The translations under genes and the position numbers were made by a program. Below the pieces are notes generated by a model. That model did not search any database. It was not told the DNA's origin and saw nothing but the letters and a program-made list of their open reading frames with translations. 33,391 nucleotides of DNA, taken from the NCBI GenBank assembly GCA_027488855.1, contig JAIYAV010000374.1, positions 1 to 33,391 on the forward strand. The letters are read 5' to 3'. Shown in pieces: positions 1-8,083 of this stretch. The stretch is from Saprospiraceae bacterium (GTDB lineage: Bacteria; Bacteroidota; Bacteroidia; Chitinophagales; Saprospiraceae). Each line of letters starts with the position of its first letter. Position 1 is the stretch's first letter.

Positions 1-22
1 CCGATTCTCTTTTGCCAAATCC

Positions 23-48
23 TTAAATTTCTGCTAACAGAAATTTAA
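23..48. repeat. 11-bp perfect inverted repeat
   Basis: Positions 23-33 and 38-48 are perfect reverse complements separated by the loop CTAA. It lies just past the stop codon of the truncated receptor on the minus strand. Neither side carries a T-run, so it is not a classical intrinsic terminator, but it could end or stabilise the receptor mRNA. No coding frame is recognisable in positions 1-111. Confidence 0.6.
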
Positions 49-111
49 ACATACTCTAACATTACGACCTTTTTTTATTCTTTCAAATCCTGTCCGAATA
101 AACTGCGCGGA

Positions 112-2928
112 CTATTGAATAAAGTCAGCATCGGATAATGCACCAAAGAATCCGGTTTGGTATTGAGGAACAATTGCCAGCGTATTGGGCGTTGGGTTGT
201 CGCTGTTTTCACGTCCATCACGCATCACTCCTTTAAATACGTAGGGCTGAGTACGGTCGAGTAAGCGATTAGAGTATCCACTGCTGTACAAAAACGCAGC
301 ATTACCGTTGAATACGTCTCCACCTCTACGAATGTCGAAGAGGAAACTAAAGCTGAAATCTTTGTAGACAAAAGTGTTGTAGATGCCCAAAGCGAAATCT
401 GGATTCCGATCACCTACTGCAGTAAAGTTGGCTCCATTCAATTCTGGCAAACCAGTGCCAGGGTTGATCAAAATGTCCCCCTTTGTGTTGCGCAGATAAT
501 CTACAGCACCAAAGGTTGTCAGCGGACCACCTTTGAACAAACTGTTTCTTACGTTGCCAAACAACCAGGAGTCAGACACGTAGTACTCGGGAAGGTCCAG
601 CGGCAAGCGATCCGCACGGCTATCCAAACGGGTAAAGTTGAAGTTAACTGACCAAGTTAGGTTTGGCGTTTTCACTGGAATGATGCCCAAAGATGCTTCG
701 TAACCCCAGTTGCTTAGGGTACCACTGTTGATGTAGCTCAGTACAAAACCTGTTCCGTAGCTGGTACGGGGTGGAGAAATCTGATTGTAAGAAGTACGGA
801 AGAAGTGAGCAAAATCGAGGGTTACCCGATCTTTGAAGAAGCGTGCTTCAAAACCAACCTCTCGTGCTACTACATATTCTGGTTTCAGGTTGGGGTTGCC
901 ACCAAAGAAGCCGTATGAGTAGCCACCACCCGTGGTCAAGCGAGGCTCCAGAATAGAACCAATGCGGTGCGGTGGTGCATCTTTGGCTACCTCAGCATAA
1001 GAGGCGCGCAATTTTAAGTAAGTCAGGACATTGTTTTCTGGAATCAATTTAGACGCCAAAAAGCTCAAACCCATCGAAGGGAAGAAATAAGAGCGATTTT
1101 CTGGAGGCAGCGTTGAAGTCCAGTCATTTCTACCAGTGGCAGTAAGGTAAACCAACTCATCATAATTGATTTCAGCTTGCGCAAAAACGCCAATGAGGTG
1201 TTTGCGGGTAATTTGGCTTTTGGCACGATGGGTCGTTGGATCGGTGTTGTTGATGTTGTAAAAATCAGGGTCAAAAAACTTCTGGCCACGTTGAGAAGTA
1301 ACATCGTTGCGGCTGGAAACAATTTGAGTTCCAATCAACAATGAAGCGCCTAATTTGCCCACTTTTTTGTTGGCCCGAGCGGTAAAGTTGGCATTGTCCA
1401 AGCGGTTGATCGAGATATAGGACTCAAGTTGACCATTTGAAGTAAGACCAGCATTGGATTCAGGGTGTTCGACGGTTACCCCCGATTGAGTATAACGGTC
1501 GGTACCCAAAGTAGCCCGCATGTTCAACCATTTTACTGGATCAAGAATCAGGTTGATGCTTCCTTGAAAACGGTTGGTTTGGTCTTGGTTGAAGTTGCGG
1601 TCGGCATTGAACAGAGGGTTGTCCAATTCAGTTGCACTGGACAACAAACGGCGGCGGGTTCCCGCAGCGGTTTCGTATTGTCTGATGTCGTCGTTGGCTG
1701 GCCAAGAAAGCAGGTTGAGCAGTACCCCATTCGCTCCACGGAATACTTTATCGTTGACCGAGTTGATGTAAGCAAAGTTGGTCTCAGTACGTACTTTGGG
1801 GGAAAGTTGTACACTTCCCACCAGGCGTGAAGAGAAATTTTGCAGGCTATTGCCGGGGATTACCCCTTTGTAGTCCTGGAAAGAGTTGGACCAGCGATAG
1901 GTTACGTCTTTGCTACCCCCTTCAAAAACCATGTTGTGGCGCTGAGAAAAACCTTGGCGGAAAAAATTGTCGCTGTTGTTGTACAATTGAACTTCCGAGC
2001 CATAGGCTGGGCCGAATGTCCGGCGGGTGTTCAGGTCAGTAATGCCATTATTGCCTTGTCCAAAAACAGACTGTGTTTCTGGAATCCGGTAAACTTGTTC
2101 TACCCGAAAGGCATTGTCATAACTCACCCTTCCGCGACCAATCTGGCCCTTTTTGGTGGTGATCACAATGGCACCATTCCCAGCATTTGCGCCGTAAATG
2201 GCAGCTGCTTCTGGGCCTTTGAGCACAGTAATGCTTTCAATATCGTTGGGATTGATGTCCGCAGCCCGGTTGGTGTAGTCGTTGTCGCGGTTGGGGCGAT
2301 CACTGACCAAAGCGCCCTGGTTGAAGGTAGAATTGTCCACCAATACGCCATCCACAACAATCAGTGGCTGGTTGGAACCAAACAACGAGGACGTTCCCCG
2401 CAGGTTGATCAAACTCGAGGAACCAGCCATCCCTGAGGTACTCCCCACGCTAGCACCAGGAATTCTGGCTGCCAGAGAGTTGAACCAGTTGTCGCGCTGA
2501 GATTCCACAATCTCCTTTCCGGAAACCGTAGTTGTAGAATAGCCTAATGCGTCCTTTTTGGTTTTGAGTCCCATCCCGGTTACTACAAACTCGTCCAAAA
2601 CTTTGCTGTCGGCTTCCATCGTTACGTTGATAGCGGTACGATTTTTGACCACAACAACTTGCTTGAGGTAACCCAAAAAATTGAACTCGAGCACCGCATC
2701 AGCAGGCACATCCAGGCTGAATTCCCCTTCAATACCCGTGACAGTTCCTTTCTCTGTTCCTTGAATCAGGATACTCACACCGGGTAGGGCAGTACCATCG
2801 GCATCGAGCACTTTTCCACTCACCCGTTGCTGAGCGAAAGCAGTGGCCCAAAAGCCAGTAATCAATAAAAAAACACCCAACATCTTGCGCAGCAAGACAG
2901 GTGTACTAGTGAGGTAATACTTGAGCAT
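112..2928 (-). CDS. SusC/RagA-type TonB-dependent outer-membrane receptor, C-terminally truncated
   Basis: This is a TonB-dependent outer-membrane transporter of the SusC class, which normally imports glycans or other large substrates with a SusD lipoprotein. Visible parts are a signal peptide ending near residue 32 (ATAFA/QQ), a carboxypeptidase-regulatory-like beta-sandwich domain (about 34-110, with SGKVLDADGTALPGVSI), a TonB-box-like stretch around EFVVTGMG, a plug domain (about 125-260, with LINLRGTSS and VVDGVLVDN), then beta-barrel sequence. Family members usually have about 1000-1100 residues and end in a barrel-closing strand with a terminal aromatic residue. This one stops at 938 aa in ALSDADFIQ, the point where relatives usually continue with a DxSFLRLRxVxLGY-like segment. 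None of the three reverse frames in 1-111 restores it. No SusD is visible; it would lie to the left of the window. The gene may be a pseudogene. Confidence 0.9.
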   Translation of the reverse strand: MLKYYLTSTPVLLRKMLGVFLLITGFWATAFAQQRVSGKVLDADGTALPGVSILIQGTEKGTVTGIEGEFSLDVPADAVLEFNFLGYLKQVVVVKNRTAINVTMEADSKVLDEFVVTGMGLKTKKDALGYSTTTVSGKEIVESQRDNWFNSLAARIPGASVGSTSGMAGSSSLINLRGTSSLFGSNQPLIVVDGVLVDNSTFNQGALVSDRPNRDNDYTNRAADINPNDIESITVLKGPEAAAIYGANAGNGAIVITTKKGQIGRGRVSYDNAFRVEQVYRIPETQSVFGQGNNGITDLNTRRTFGPAYGSEVQLYNNSDNFFRQGFSQRHNMVFEGGSKDVTYRWSNSFQDYKGVIPGNSLQNFSSRLVGSVQLSPKVRTETNFAYINSVNDKVFRGANGVLLNLLSWPANDDIRQYETAAGTRRRLLSSATELDNPLFNADRNFNQDQTNRFQGSINLILDPVKWLNMRATLGTDRYTQSGVTVEHPESNAGLTSNGQLESYISINRLDNANFTARANKKVGKLGASLLIGTQIVSSRNDVTSQRGQKFFDPDFYNINNTDPTTHRAKSQITRKHLIGVFAQAEINYDELVYLTATGRNDWTSTLPPENRSYFFPSMGLSFLASKLIPENNVLTYLKLRASYAEVAKDAPPHRIGSILEPRLTTGGGYSYGFFGGNPNLKPEYVVAREVGFEARFFKDRVTLDFAHFFRTSYNQISPPRTSYGTGFVLSYINSGTLSNWGYEASLGIIPVKTPNLTWSVNFNFTRLDSRADRLPLDLPEYYVSDSWLFGNVRNSLFKGGPLTTFGAVDYLRNTKGDILINPGTGLPELNGANFTAVGDRNPDFALGIYNTFVYKDFSFSFLFDIRRGGDVFNGNAAFLYSSGYSNRLLDRTQPYVFKGVMRDGRENSDNPTPNTLAIVPQYQTGFFGALSDADFIQ

Positions 2929-3030
2929 ACTACTACTGTTTTAAATGATAGACATGTATTTGAGTCGTGCTGGCGAGTAGGTGTGAAGCCACTCACCTGG
3001 CGGCTAAGCTCTTGTTGAGATGCAGGTAAA

Positions 3031-3038
3031 CAAACCTA
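3031..3038 (-). promoter_or_regulatory. Candidate -7 box of the SusC-like gene
   Basis: Read on the minus strand the sequence is TAGGTTTG, matching the Bacteroidota -7 consensus TAnnTTTG. It would give an mRNA leader of roughly 95 nt before the start codon at 2928. I see no clear -33 TTG, so the call is tentative. Confidence 0.4.
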
Positions 3039-3317
3039 GGGATTGAATGCAGTTGTGTGTAAGTTTTGTCTATCTATTTGCCAGCACAATGAGAAGTGAA
3101 AGACTGCACGGGGATAAAGATATAAGCTTTTGGTATATTATTGTGCAAAAGGGTAAATTTTATTTGGCGCTCTAGGACACTGATCCGATTTTCAAGTATG
3201 AACATTTGATCAATGTGGATTTGGGGTGGAAGATTAGACTTTGATATTGTTTTTGTCACAAAGGCACAAAGCTCTATTCGGTTTGAGGTGAGTTTAAAAT
3301 CAAGGATTTGTGCACAA

Positions 3318-3422
3318 ATCTAGAACCCCTCCCCGAAGGTTTCAAACCCTCGGGGAGGTCGAGCAACGCAACACGGCTTAAGCTCTCCGAAAGTCTGAAA
3401 CTTTCGGAGAGGGGTTCTAGAT
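3318..3422. repeat. Nested palindromic element with two related hairpins
   Basis: Outer arms 3318-3330 and 3410-3422 are reverse complements, and the similarity continues outward to a shared TGCA(C) end. Inside sit two hairpins, 3328-3358 (stem CCTCCCCGA / TCGGGGAGG, then GGTTT / AAACC) and 3383-3411 (stem CTCTCCGAAAG / CTTTCGGAGAG). The two hairpins look like diverged copies of one palindrome. The element sits immediately after the stop codon of the permease gene and may serve as its 3' end. It resembles REP/BIME arrangements, but no nuclease gene is nearby. Confidence 0.75.
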
Positions 3423-3440
3423 CGTGCATCTATCTAATCA

Positions 3441-6089
3441 TTACTCACTCCGCAAGGCATCCAGCGGGTTGCTCAAGGCACTGCGCAAAGCCTGAAACCC
3501 AATCGTGAGCACCGCCAACAAACTCACTGCGACTCCCGCCAACACAAACACATCCCAACGAATTTGGTAGCGGTACGCAAAATCCTTGAGCCATTCCTGC
3601 ATCAAGTACCAGGCCAAGGGTGCCGCGATCACCAAAGCGATGAGCACCAGTTTGAGGAAATTTTGCAGCAGCATCCCCAAAATACTGCCCACTGATGCCC
3701 CCAATACCTTGCGAATTCCGATTTCTTTGCTGCGTTGTTCGGCCAGATAAGTAGACAGGGCAAACAAGCCCAGGCAGGCGACAATGATGGCCAGCAGCGC
3801 AAAATTGGTACAAATGCGCCCGATCCGCTTGACGTCATTGTACATTTGGGCAAAACTATCGTCGAGGAAGGTATAGCGAATGGGTTGGCTGGGGGCGATG
3901 CTTTTCCAGGTAGCGCTAATGTCTTGCACCGCTTTTTGCAGGTTGTCACTGTGTAGTTTTACCGCCACCATGTTCGGGCTATTGCCCAATACCAGGCATA
4001 TTCCCTCGATGTTTTCACGCATGGATTCAAAATGAAAATCTTCCACCACCCCGATGATGGTTAATTTCTGATAGCCATTGGTGATGCGTTCGCCTAGGGG
4101 CTGAGTAAAATTGAGCTTTTTGGCCAAGGCCTGGTTAATGATCACGCCCTGGGAATCGCTACGCATACCTTCCGTAAAATCCCTGCCTGCGACAATTTTC
4201 ATCCCCATGGTATGGAGGTAATCGTAGTCAATTTGCCAGATTTGGGAGGCGAATGAATTGCCTTGCTGCTCTTTTTTGGCATCCCACATTTCTGTACCAT
4301 TTCTTTTTGCCCCATTGATGGGCAGATAATCACTCACCGTTACCGCGTCCACCGCAGGCAATTGCTGCAATTGTTTTTTCAGGGTCGGGAGTTTATCCCC
4401 CAGGGTTTGGGTGCCTTGCAACAGCAACACCTGATCTTTTTCAAAACCCAGTTTTTTGTTCAGGATAAAATTCATTTGGCGGGTTACGACCAAAGTGCCG
4501 ATAATCAGCACGATGGAGGTGGTGAACTGAAAAACGACCAAAGCACTGCGCAAACCGCTGTTTTTGCTGCCTTTGCTCAATTTGCCCTTGAGCACCTGGA
4601 TGGGTTTGAAAGAAGAAAGGTAAAAGGCCGGATAGATGCCCGCCAATAAACCCACCAAAATGGTCGAGGCGGCAATACTGGGCAAAAACCACCAGCTGAA
4701 CCAGGGCAATTGCAAGGATTTGCCAGAAAGCTGAATGAAGTAGGGGAGGAGCACCCAAGCCAAAAGCAGGCCCAACAAAAAAGAAAAGGCGCTGAACAGC
4801 AAGGACTCACTCAAAAATTGTGCAATCAAATATCCCCGGGTAGAACCCACCGTTTTGCGCAGACCTACCTCTTTGGCCCGATTGGCCGAACGGGCCGTAG
4901 ACAAGTTGATAAAATTAATGACCGCAATCAGCAAAATAAAGGCCGCAATGGCCCCAAAGAGCCAGACGAAGCGGATGTCGCCATGACTCATGCCGTCGTG
5001 GATGTCGGCGGAATGTAAGTGAATGTCTGGGACAGCTTGTAGGTAGATTCTTCCCGTACGTTTCACCTGCTCTACCTCGGCTTTGGAAAGATTGGCACCC
5101 AGGTACTTGTCAACAATGATCGGCATCAACTTTTGCTCCAGTTTGGCAAGGTCTGTTCCCGGACGAAGCAACACGTAAGTATGGTAATTGCTGGCCTCCC
5201 AATTGTTTCCTTCACCAGGGAAAAACTCGACGCCTTTCATGGTGATCAAAAAATCGTATTGGAGGTGGGAGTTAGGTGGAAAATCCGCGATCACTCCACC
5301 AATTTTAACCGGCTTATCTGTATTATTGTTGGCAATGATGGTTTTGCCCACCGGGTTTTCATTGGGGAAATATTTGTCGGCTTTCCGTTTGGTGATGACG
5401 ATGGTATTGGGCTCGTCCAGGGCGTGTTTGGGATCGCCGTAAACCATCGGGATTTGCAGGATGTCCAACAGTTCCTGATCGGCAAACGTGAAACCTTCTT
5501 CGTAGGTGTTTTGGTTGGACTCGGCGCGGCGGATGGGATTGCCCCCTCCGGTAAAAAGGCTGTTCGGGTTGATGCGGGCAACCTTTTCAAACTCCGGAAA
5601 TTCATCCTTCAAGGCTTTGGCAAAAGGGGCTGGAAAATCCACGCCTTTACCTGCAAATTCGCCCTCGGTCATCTCGCCGATCACGCGGTAAATGCGCCCG
5701 GTTTCGGGGTAATGGCGGTCGTAACTGAGTTCGTCAAGGATGAACAAGGCGATCAACAAACAAGCAGCAATCCCTATGGCAAAGCCGCCGATTTTGATGC
5801 TGGAATACATTTTGTGCTTGGCCATGTTGCGCCAGGCGATTTTGAAATTGCTTTTGTACATGTCGGGTGAAAATTGAATGGTGATTTTGCGAATGGTAGA
5901 CAGTCGGAAAGAACGCAAGACATCCCACACAAAGGCGCGGCGGGCCGCTTTTGGCCCTTTTCCTTCACAGCGTACATCAAATAATTCATAAGCATCGCCC
6001 TGGATTTCCTCCAGCAACTCAGGCTGGCAGTACCACTCCAAAAAGCGGTCGGCCCAACGCGGCGGCCGTGGTGGCTTGGCTGCACTCAT
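3441..6089 (-). CDS. FtsX/MacB-type ABC transporter permease with permease-prefix domain
   Basis: This is an inner-membrane permease subunit of the MacB/FtsX superfamily, probably acting in peptide or lipid export or in envelope stress. The N-terminal 75 or so residues (WADRFLEWYCQPELLEEIQGD and following) form the cytoplasmic prefix domain found on Bacteroidota permeases encoded beside PadR regulators. Then come a first membrane helix (about 98-120), a large periplasmic MacB-type domain (about 125-370), three helices (about 380-490), a second helix and periplasmic domain (about 525-740), and a final FtsX block of three helices (about 755-882). The signature EVGLRKTVGS / EIGIRKVLGAS occurs once in each half. 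The start codon overlaps the PadR stop as ATGA, so the two genes are translationally coupled. No ATPase partner gene is adjacent. The substrate cannot be read from the sequence. Confidence 0.92.
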   Translation of the reverse strand: MSAAKPPRPPRWADRFLEWYCQPELLEEIQGDAYELFDVRCEGKGPKAARRAFVWDVLRSFRLSTIRKITIQFSPDMYKSNFKIAWRNMAKHKMYSSIKIGGFAIGIAACLLIALFILDELSYDRHYPETGRIYRVIGEMTEGEFAGKGVDFPAPFAKALKDEFPEFEKVARINPNSLFTGGGNPIRRAESNQNTYEEGFTFADQELLDILQIPMVYGDPKHALDEPNTIVITKRKADKYFPNENPVGKTIIANNNTDKPVKIGGVIADFPPNSHLQYDFLITMKGVEFFPGEGNNWEASNYHTYVLLRPGTDLAKLEQKLMPIIVDKYLGANLSKAEVEQVKRTGRIYLQAVPDIHLHSADIHDGMSHGDIRFVWLFGAIAAFILLIAVINFINLSTARSANRAKEVGLRKTVGSTRGYLIAQFLSESLLFSAFSFLLGLLLAWVLLPYFIQLSGKSLQLPWFSWWFLPSIAASTILVGLLAGIYPAFYLSSFKPIQVLKGKLSKGSKNSGLRSALVVFQFTTSIVLIIGTLVVTRQMNFILNKKLGFEKDQVLLLQGTQTLGDKLPTLKKQLQQLPAVDAVTVSDYLPINGAKRNGTEMWDAKKEQQGNSFASQIWQIDYDYLHTMGMKIVAGRDFTEGMRSDSQGVIINQALAKKLNFTQPLGERITNGYQKLTIIGVVEDFHFESMRENIEGICLVLGNSPNMVAVKLHSDNLQKAVQDISATWKSIAPSQPIRYTFLDDSFAQMYNDVKRIGRICTNFALLAIIVACLGLFALSTYLAEQRSKEIGIRKVLGASVGSILGMLLQNFLKLVLIALVIAAPLAWYLMQEWLKDFAYRYQIRWDVFVLAGVAVSLLAVLTIGFQALRSALSNPLDALRSE

Positions 6090-6424
6090 GCCATGTTGGT
6101 TTTGGGCGCAAAACCGGGGATTTGATCCCAGAGTTTCAGGTAGGTATCGCGCGATTGTTCCAGCGCGGCCCGCCCAGCCTGGGTGATGTCAAAAAGGCGT
6201 TTGCGGCGGCCCCCGCGTTGGGTGGTGGCTTCACTCCATTCTGAACGCAGGTAGCCTTTTTCCTCCAGGCGGCGCATGGCGGCGTGCACTGCACTGATGT
6301 TGACCGAACGCCCGGTTTGTTGTTCAATTTCCTCCATTACGGATACGCCGTAGGCATTGCCATGGAGTACGGCTACAAGCAATAAAACGAGTTCTTCAAA
6401 TTCGCCGAGGTGGATGCGGTGCAT
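6086..6424 (-). CDS. PadR-family transcriptional regulator
   Basis: This is a 112-aa winged-helix DNA-binding protein of the PadR family. PadR proteins repress neighbouring transporter genes and release DNA on binding a ligand. The N-terminal MHRIHLGEFEELVLLLV, the helix-turn-helix region with GRSVNISAVHAAMRRLEEKGYL, and the wing region RGGRRKRLFDIT are typical, as is the small C-terminal helix. I chose the ATG at 6424; a longer open frame reaches 6880 but its extra residues are translated heptad repeats and intergenic DNA. Its stop overlaps the start of the permease, so it probably controls its own operon together with the permease. Confidence 0.92.
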   Translation of the reverse strand: MHRIHLGEFEELVLLLVAVLHGNAYGVSVMEEIEQQTGRSVNISAVHAAMRRLEEKGYLRSEWSEATTQRGGRRKRLFDITQAGRAALEQSRDTYLKLWDQIPGFAPKTNMA

Positions 6425-6489
6425 GGTGGATTTGTTTTGCAAAAGTAAAAGTAATGGATATGTTTCAGATTTGCAAATGAAATGAGGGG

Positions 6490-6520
6490 AGTGAAAAGTG
6501 AAAAGTGAAAAGTGAAAAGT
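6490..6520. repeat. Four tandem heptanucleotide repeats
   Basis: The unit GTGAAAA occurs four times head to tail between the divergent PadR and ATPase genes. It resembles the heptad arms found at 25735-25916 and 29665-29753, except that only one arm is present here. Confidence 0.8.
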
Positions 6521-6593
6521 AGGGTGGGGGAGAAAATCTGGAAAATTTAAAAATAAATTGGTAATTTGCGAAAAAATCACAAATACCTGAGTT

Positions 6594-7838
6594 ATGCTGG
6601 TAGAATTTAGTGTGGGGAACTTTTGGTCGTTTAAAGAAGTCCAGACCTTGCAGATGCGGGCGGCGAAGATTTCTTCCAAATATCCTAAGTTGGATGAGGA
6701 AAATGTGGTGGTTGTAGATGAACAGTTGAGCTTGTTGAAGAGCAAGGCGGTGTTTGGGGCGAATGGGAGTGGGAAGAGCAATTTGGTGCGGGCGATTGGC
6801 TCAATGCGAATGATTATTGAGGAGAGTGTCAAAAATATGAGAGTATTAGAGGAAAATATTATTCCTTTTGCGTTTAGCAATGATACTCCAAATCAGCCCA
6901 CCTTTTTCCAGATTGTATTTATTTGTGATGGAGTGTTGTTTCGATATGGATTTGAGGCCACTAGTAAAGCAGTTACATCTGAATGGCTTTTTGGGAAAGT
7001 TATTAATTCAAAAGGCGCACGCGAAAGGTTTTACTTTGTTCGGGAAGGTGACAATCTGGAGATTAATGAAGCTGTATTAAAAGAAGCAAAAGAGAAACAT
7101 TTGACGAAGTCGCCCACCAAAATACCCCCTTTGGTTAAGGAAAATGAACTTTGCTTTACATTAATGGCGACGCATAATGTTAGCCTAATTTCGGATTTAT
7201 ACAATTATGTTCAAGCAAAAATAACTCCTATTTTACCGGAATTAAGTGATGAAGACTCTGTGGCAACCAGTGCAATGGTAAACCCTAGATTTCAAGAAAA
7301 AGTCACTGAATTACTCAATGCCGTAGATCCAACCATAAGTGAGGTAAAAATGGAAGATGGGAATGTTTTTATCATTAGGCAGATTAAAGAACTGAATGAA
7401 ACCAAAACAGTTCCGCTTAAGTTATCTACTCATGAAGCAGAAGGAACCAAAAAAATCTTTGCGCTTAGTCCTTATGTTTTTTTTGCGCTTGAGCAAGGGG
7501 CTACTTTAATTATTGATGAATTTGACACAAAAATGCATCCAAAACTTACTCGAAGAATTGTCGAATTGTTTCATTCAACCGCTGCCAACTCAAAAAATGC
7601 TCAACTCGTTTTTATTACTTATGATTCTAACCTTTTGGACTCGCAACTGCTACGCAGAGATCAAATATCCTTTGCGCAAAAAGATAAAACTGGTACTACA
7701 GAATTGTACTCTCTGGTAGAATTCAAAGGTATTCGTAATGATGCTTCTTTTGAAAAAGATTACTTGTTAGGCAAATATAAGGCTGTGCCTACAAACCTGA
7801 ATCAATTAGAAGCTCTTTTTGAAAGTCATTTGATGTGA
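6594..7838 (+). CDS. Solitary AAA ATPase of the RloA/AbiL (COG1106) type
   Basis: This is a 414-aa predicted ATPase of the SMC/ABC-like AAA_15/AAA_21 group. The opening MLVEFSVGNFWSFKE is typical of the family. Walker A is FGANGSGKSN (about 54-63) and Walker B is ATLIIDEFD (D308, E309) followed by KMHPKLTRRIVELF. Relatives such as RloA and the AbiL ATPase are normally paired with an RloB-like nuclease gene and act in anti-phage abortive infection. No such partner is present: the next 240 bp hold a palindromic element and then a convergent aminotransferase gene. Most of the gene is visibly richer in A+T than its neighbours, which suggests acquisition by transfer. A role in defence is inference from the family; the ATPase call is firm. 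Confidence 0.85.
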   Translation: MLVEFSVGNFWSFKEVQTLQMRAAKISSKYPKLDEENVVVVDEQLSLLKSKAVFGANGSGKSNLVRAIGSMRMIIEESVKNMRVLEENIIPFAFSNDTPNQPTFFQIVFICDGVLFRYGFEATSKAVTSEWLFGKVINSKGARERFYFVREGDNLEINEAVLKEAKEKHLTKSPTKIPPLVKENELCFTLMATHNVSLISDLYNYVQAKITPILPELSDEDSVATSAMVNPRFQEKVTELLNAVDPTISEVKMEDGNVFIIRQIKELNETKTVPLKLSTHEAEGTKKIFALSPYVFFALEQGATLIIDEFDTKMHPKLTRRIVELFHSTAANSKNAQLVFITYDSNLLDSQLLRRDQISFAQKDKTGTTELYSLVEFKGIRNDASFEKDYLLGKYKAVPTNLNQLEALFESHLM

Positions 7839-7879
7839 AGTAAACTGGTAAGCAGAAAGTTAAGTAGATTAAGAAACAC

Positions 7880-8042
7880 CGACCAGCGGCAGCGCCGCCA
7901 AAACGTCGATAGCATTTAGACCGTGCAAGACTTCTAAGGTGCAAAGCACCGGAACAAAATGCAATAGTTGCGGTACTACGTACCTTAAAATCTATCTTCG
8001 TTCCTTGAGCTATCGACGTTTTGGCGGCGCTGCCGCTGGTCG
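7880..8042. repeat. MITE-like element with 34-bp perfect inverted repeats
   Basis: Positions 7880-7913 and 8009-8042 are perfect reverse complements over 34 bp, beginning CGACCAGCGGCAGCGCCGCC. The 95-bp interior holds two small perfect hairpins, GGTGC-AAA-GCACC at 7938-7950 and GGTAC-TAC-GTACC at 7972-7984. No transposase gene and no obvious target-site duplication is seen. It lies between two convergent genes and could also end both transcripts. Confidence 0.85.
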
Positions 8043-8083
8043 TCATGCCTAAGATTATCCAATTGCTTGAAAATCAAATCGTA

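Larger units (their letters stand above)
2929..3440. other. 512-bp intergenic region with promoter and palindromes
   Basis: This gap between two minus-strand genes holds a candidate receptor promoter near 3031-3038 and a nested palindromic element at 3318-3422. A 61-codon minus-strand frame at 3074-3259 has no recognisable domain and I do not call it. The short string TCACAAAGGCACAAAG near 3256 resembles the outer arm of the element at 10203-10427 and may be a remnant of that family. Confidence 0.5.

Noticed and set aside
3074..3259. 61-codon minus-strand frame upstream of the SusC-like gene
   Set aside because: No recognisable domain, unusual composition, no promoter of its own, and it lies in intergenic DNA rich in short repeats.
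6425..6880. N-terminal extension of the PadR protein to 264 aa
   Set aside because: The extra residues are translated GTGAAAA heptads and overlap the start of the divergent ATPase gene; typical PadR proteins begin at MHRIHLGEFEEL.
7789..8046. 85-codon minus-strand frame over the MITE-like element
   Set aside because: It is an artefact of the inverted repeat and has no protein-like composition.
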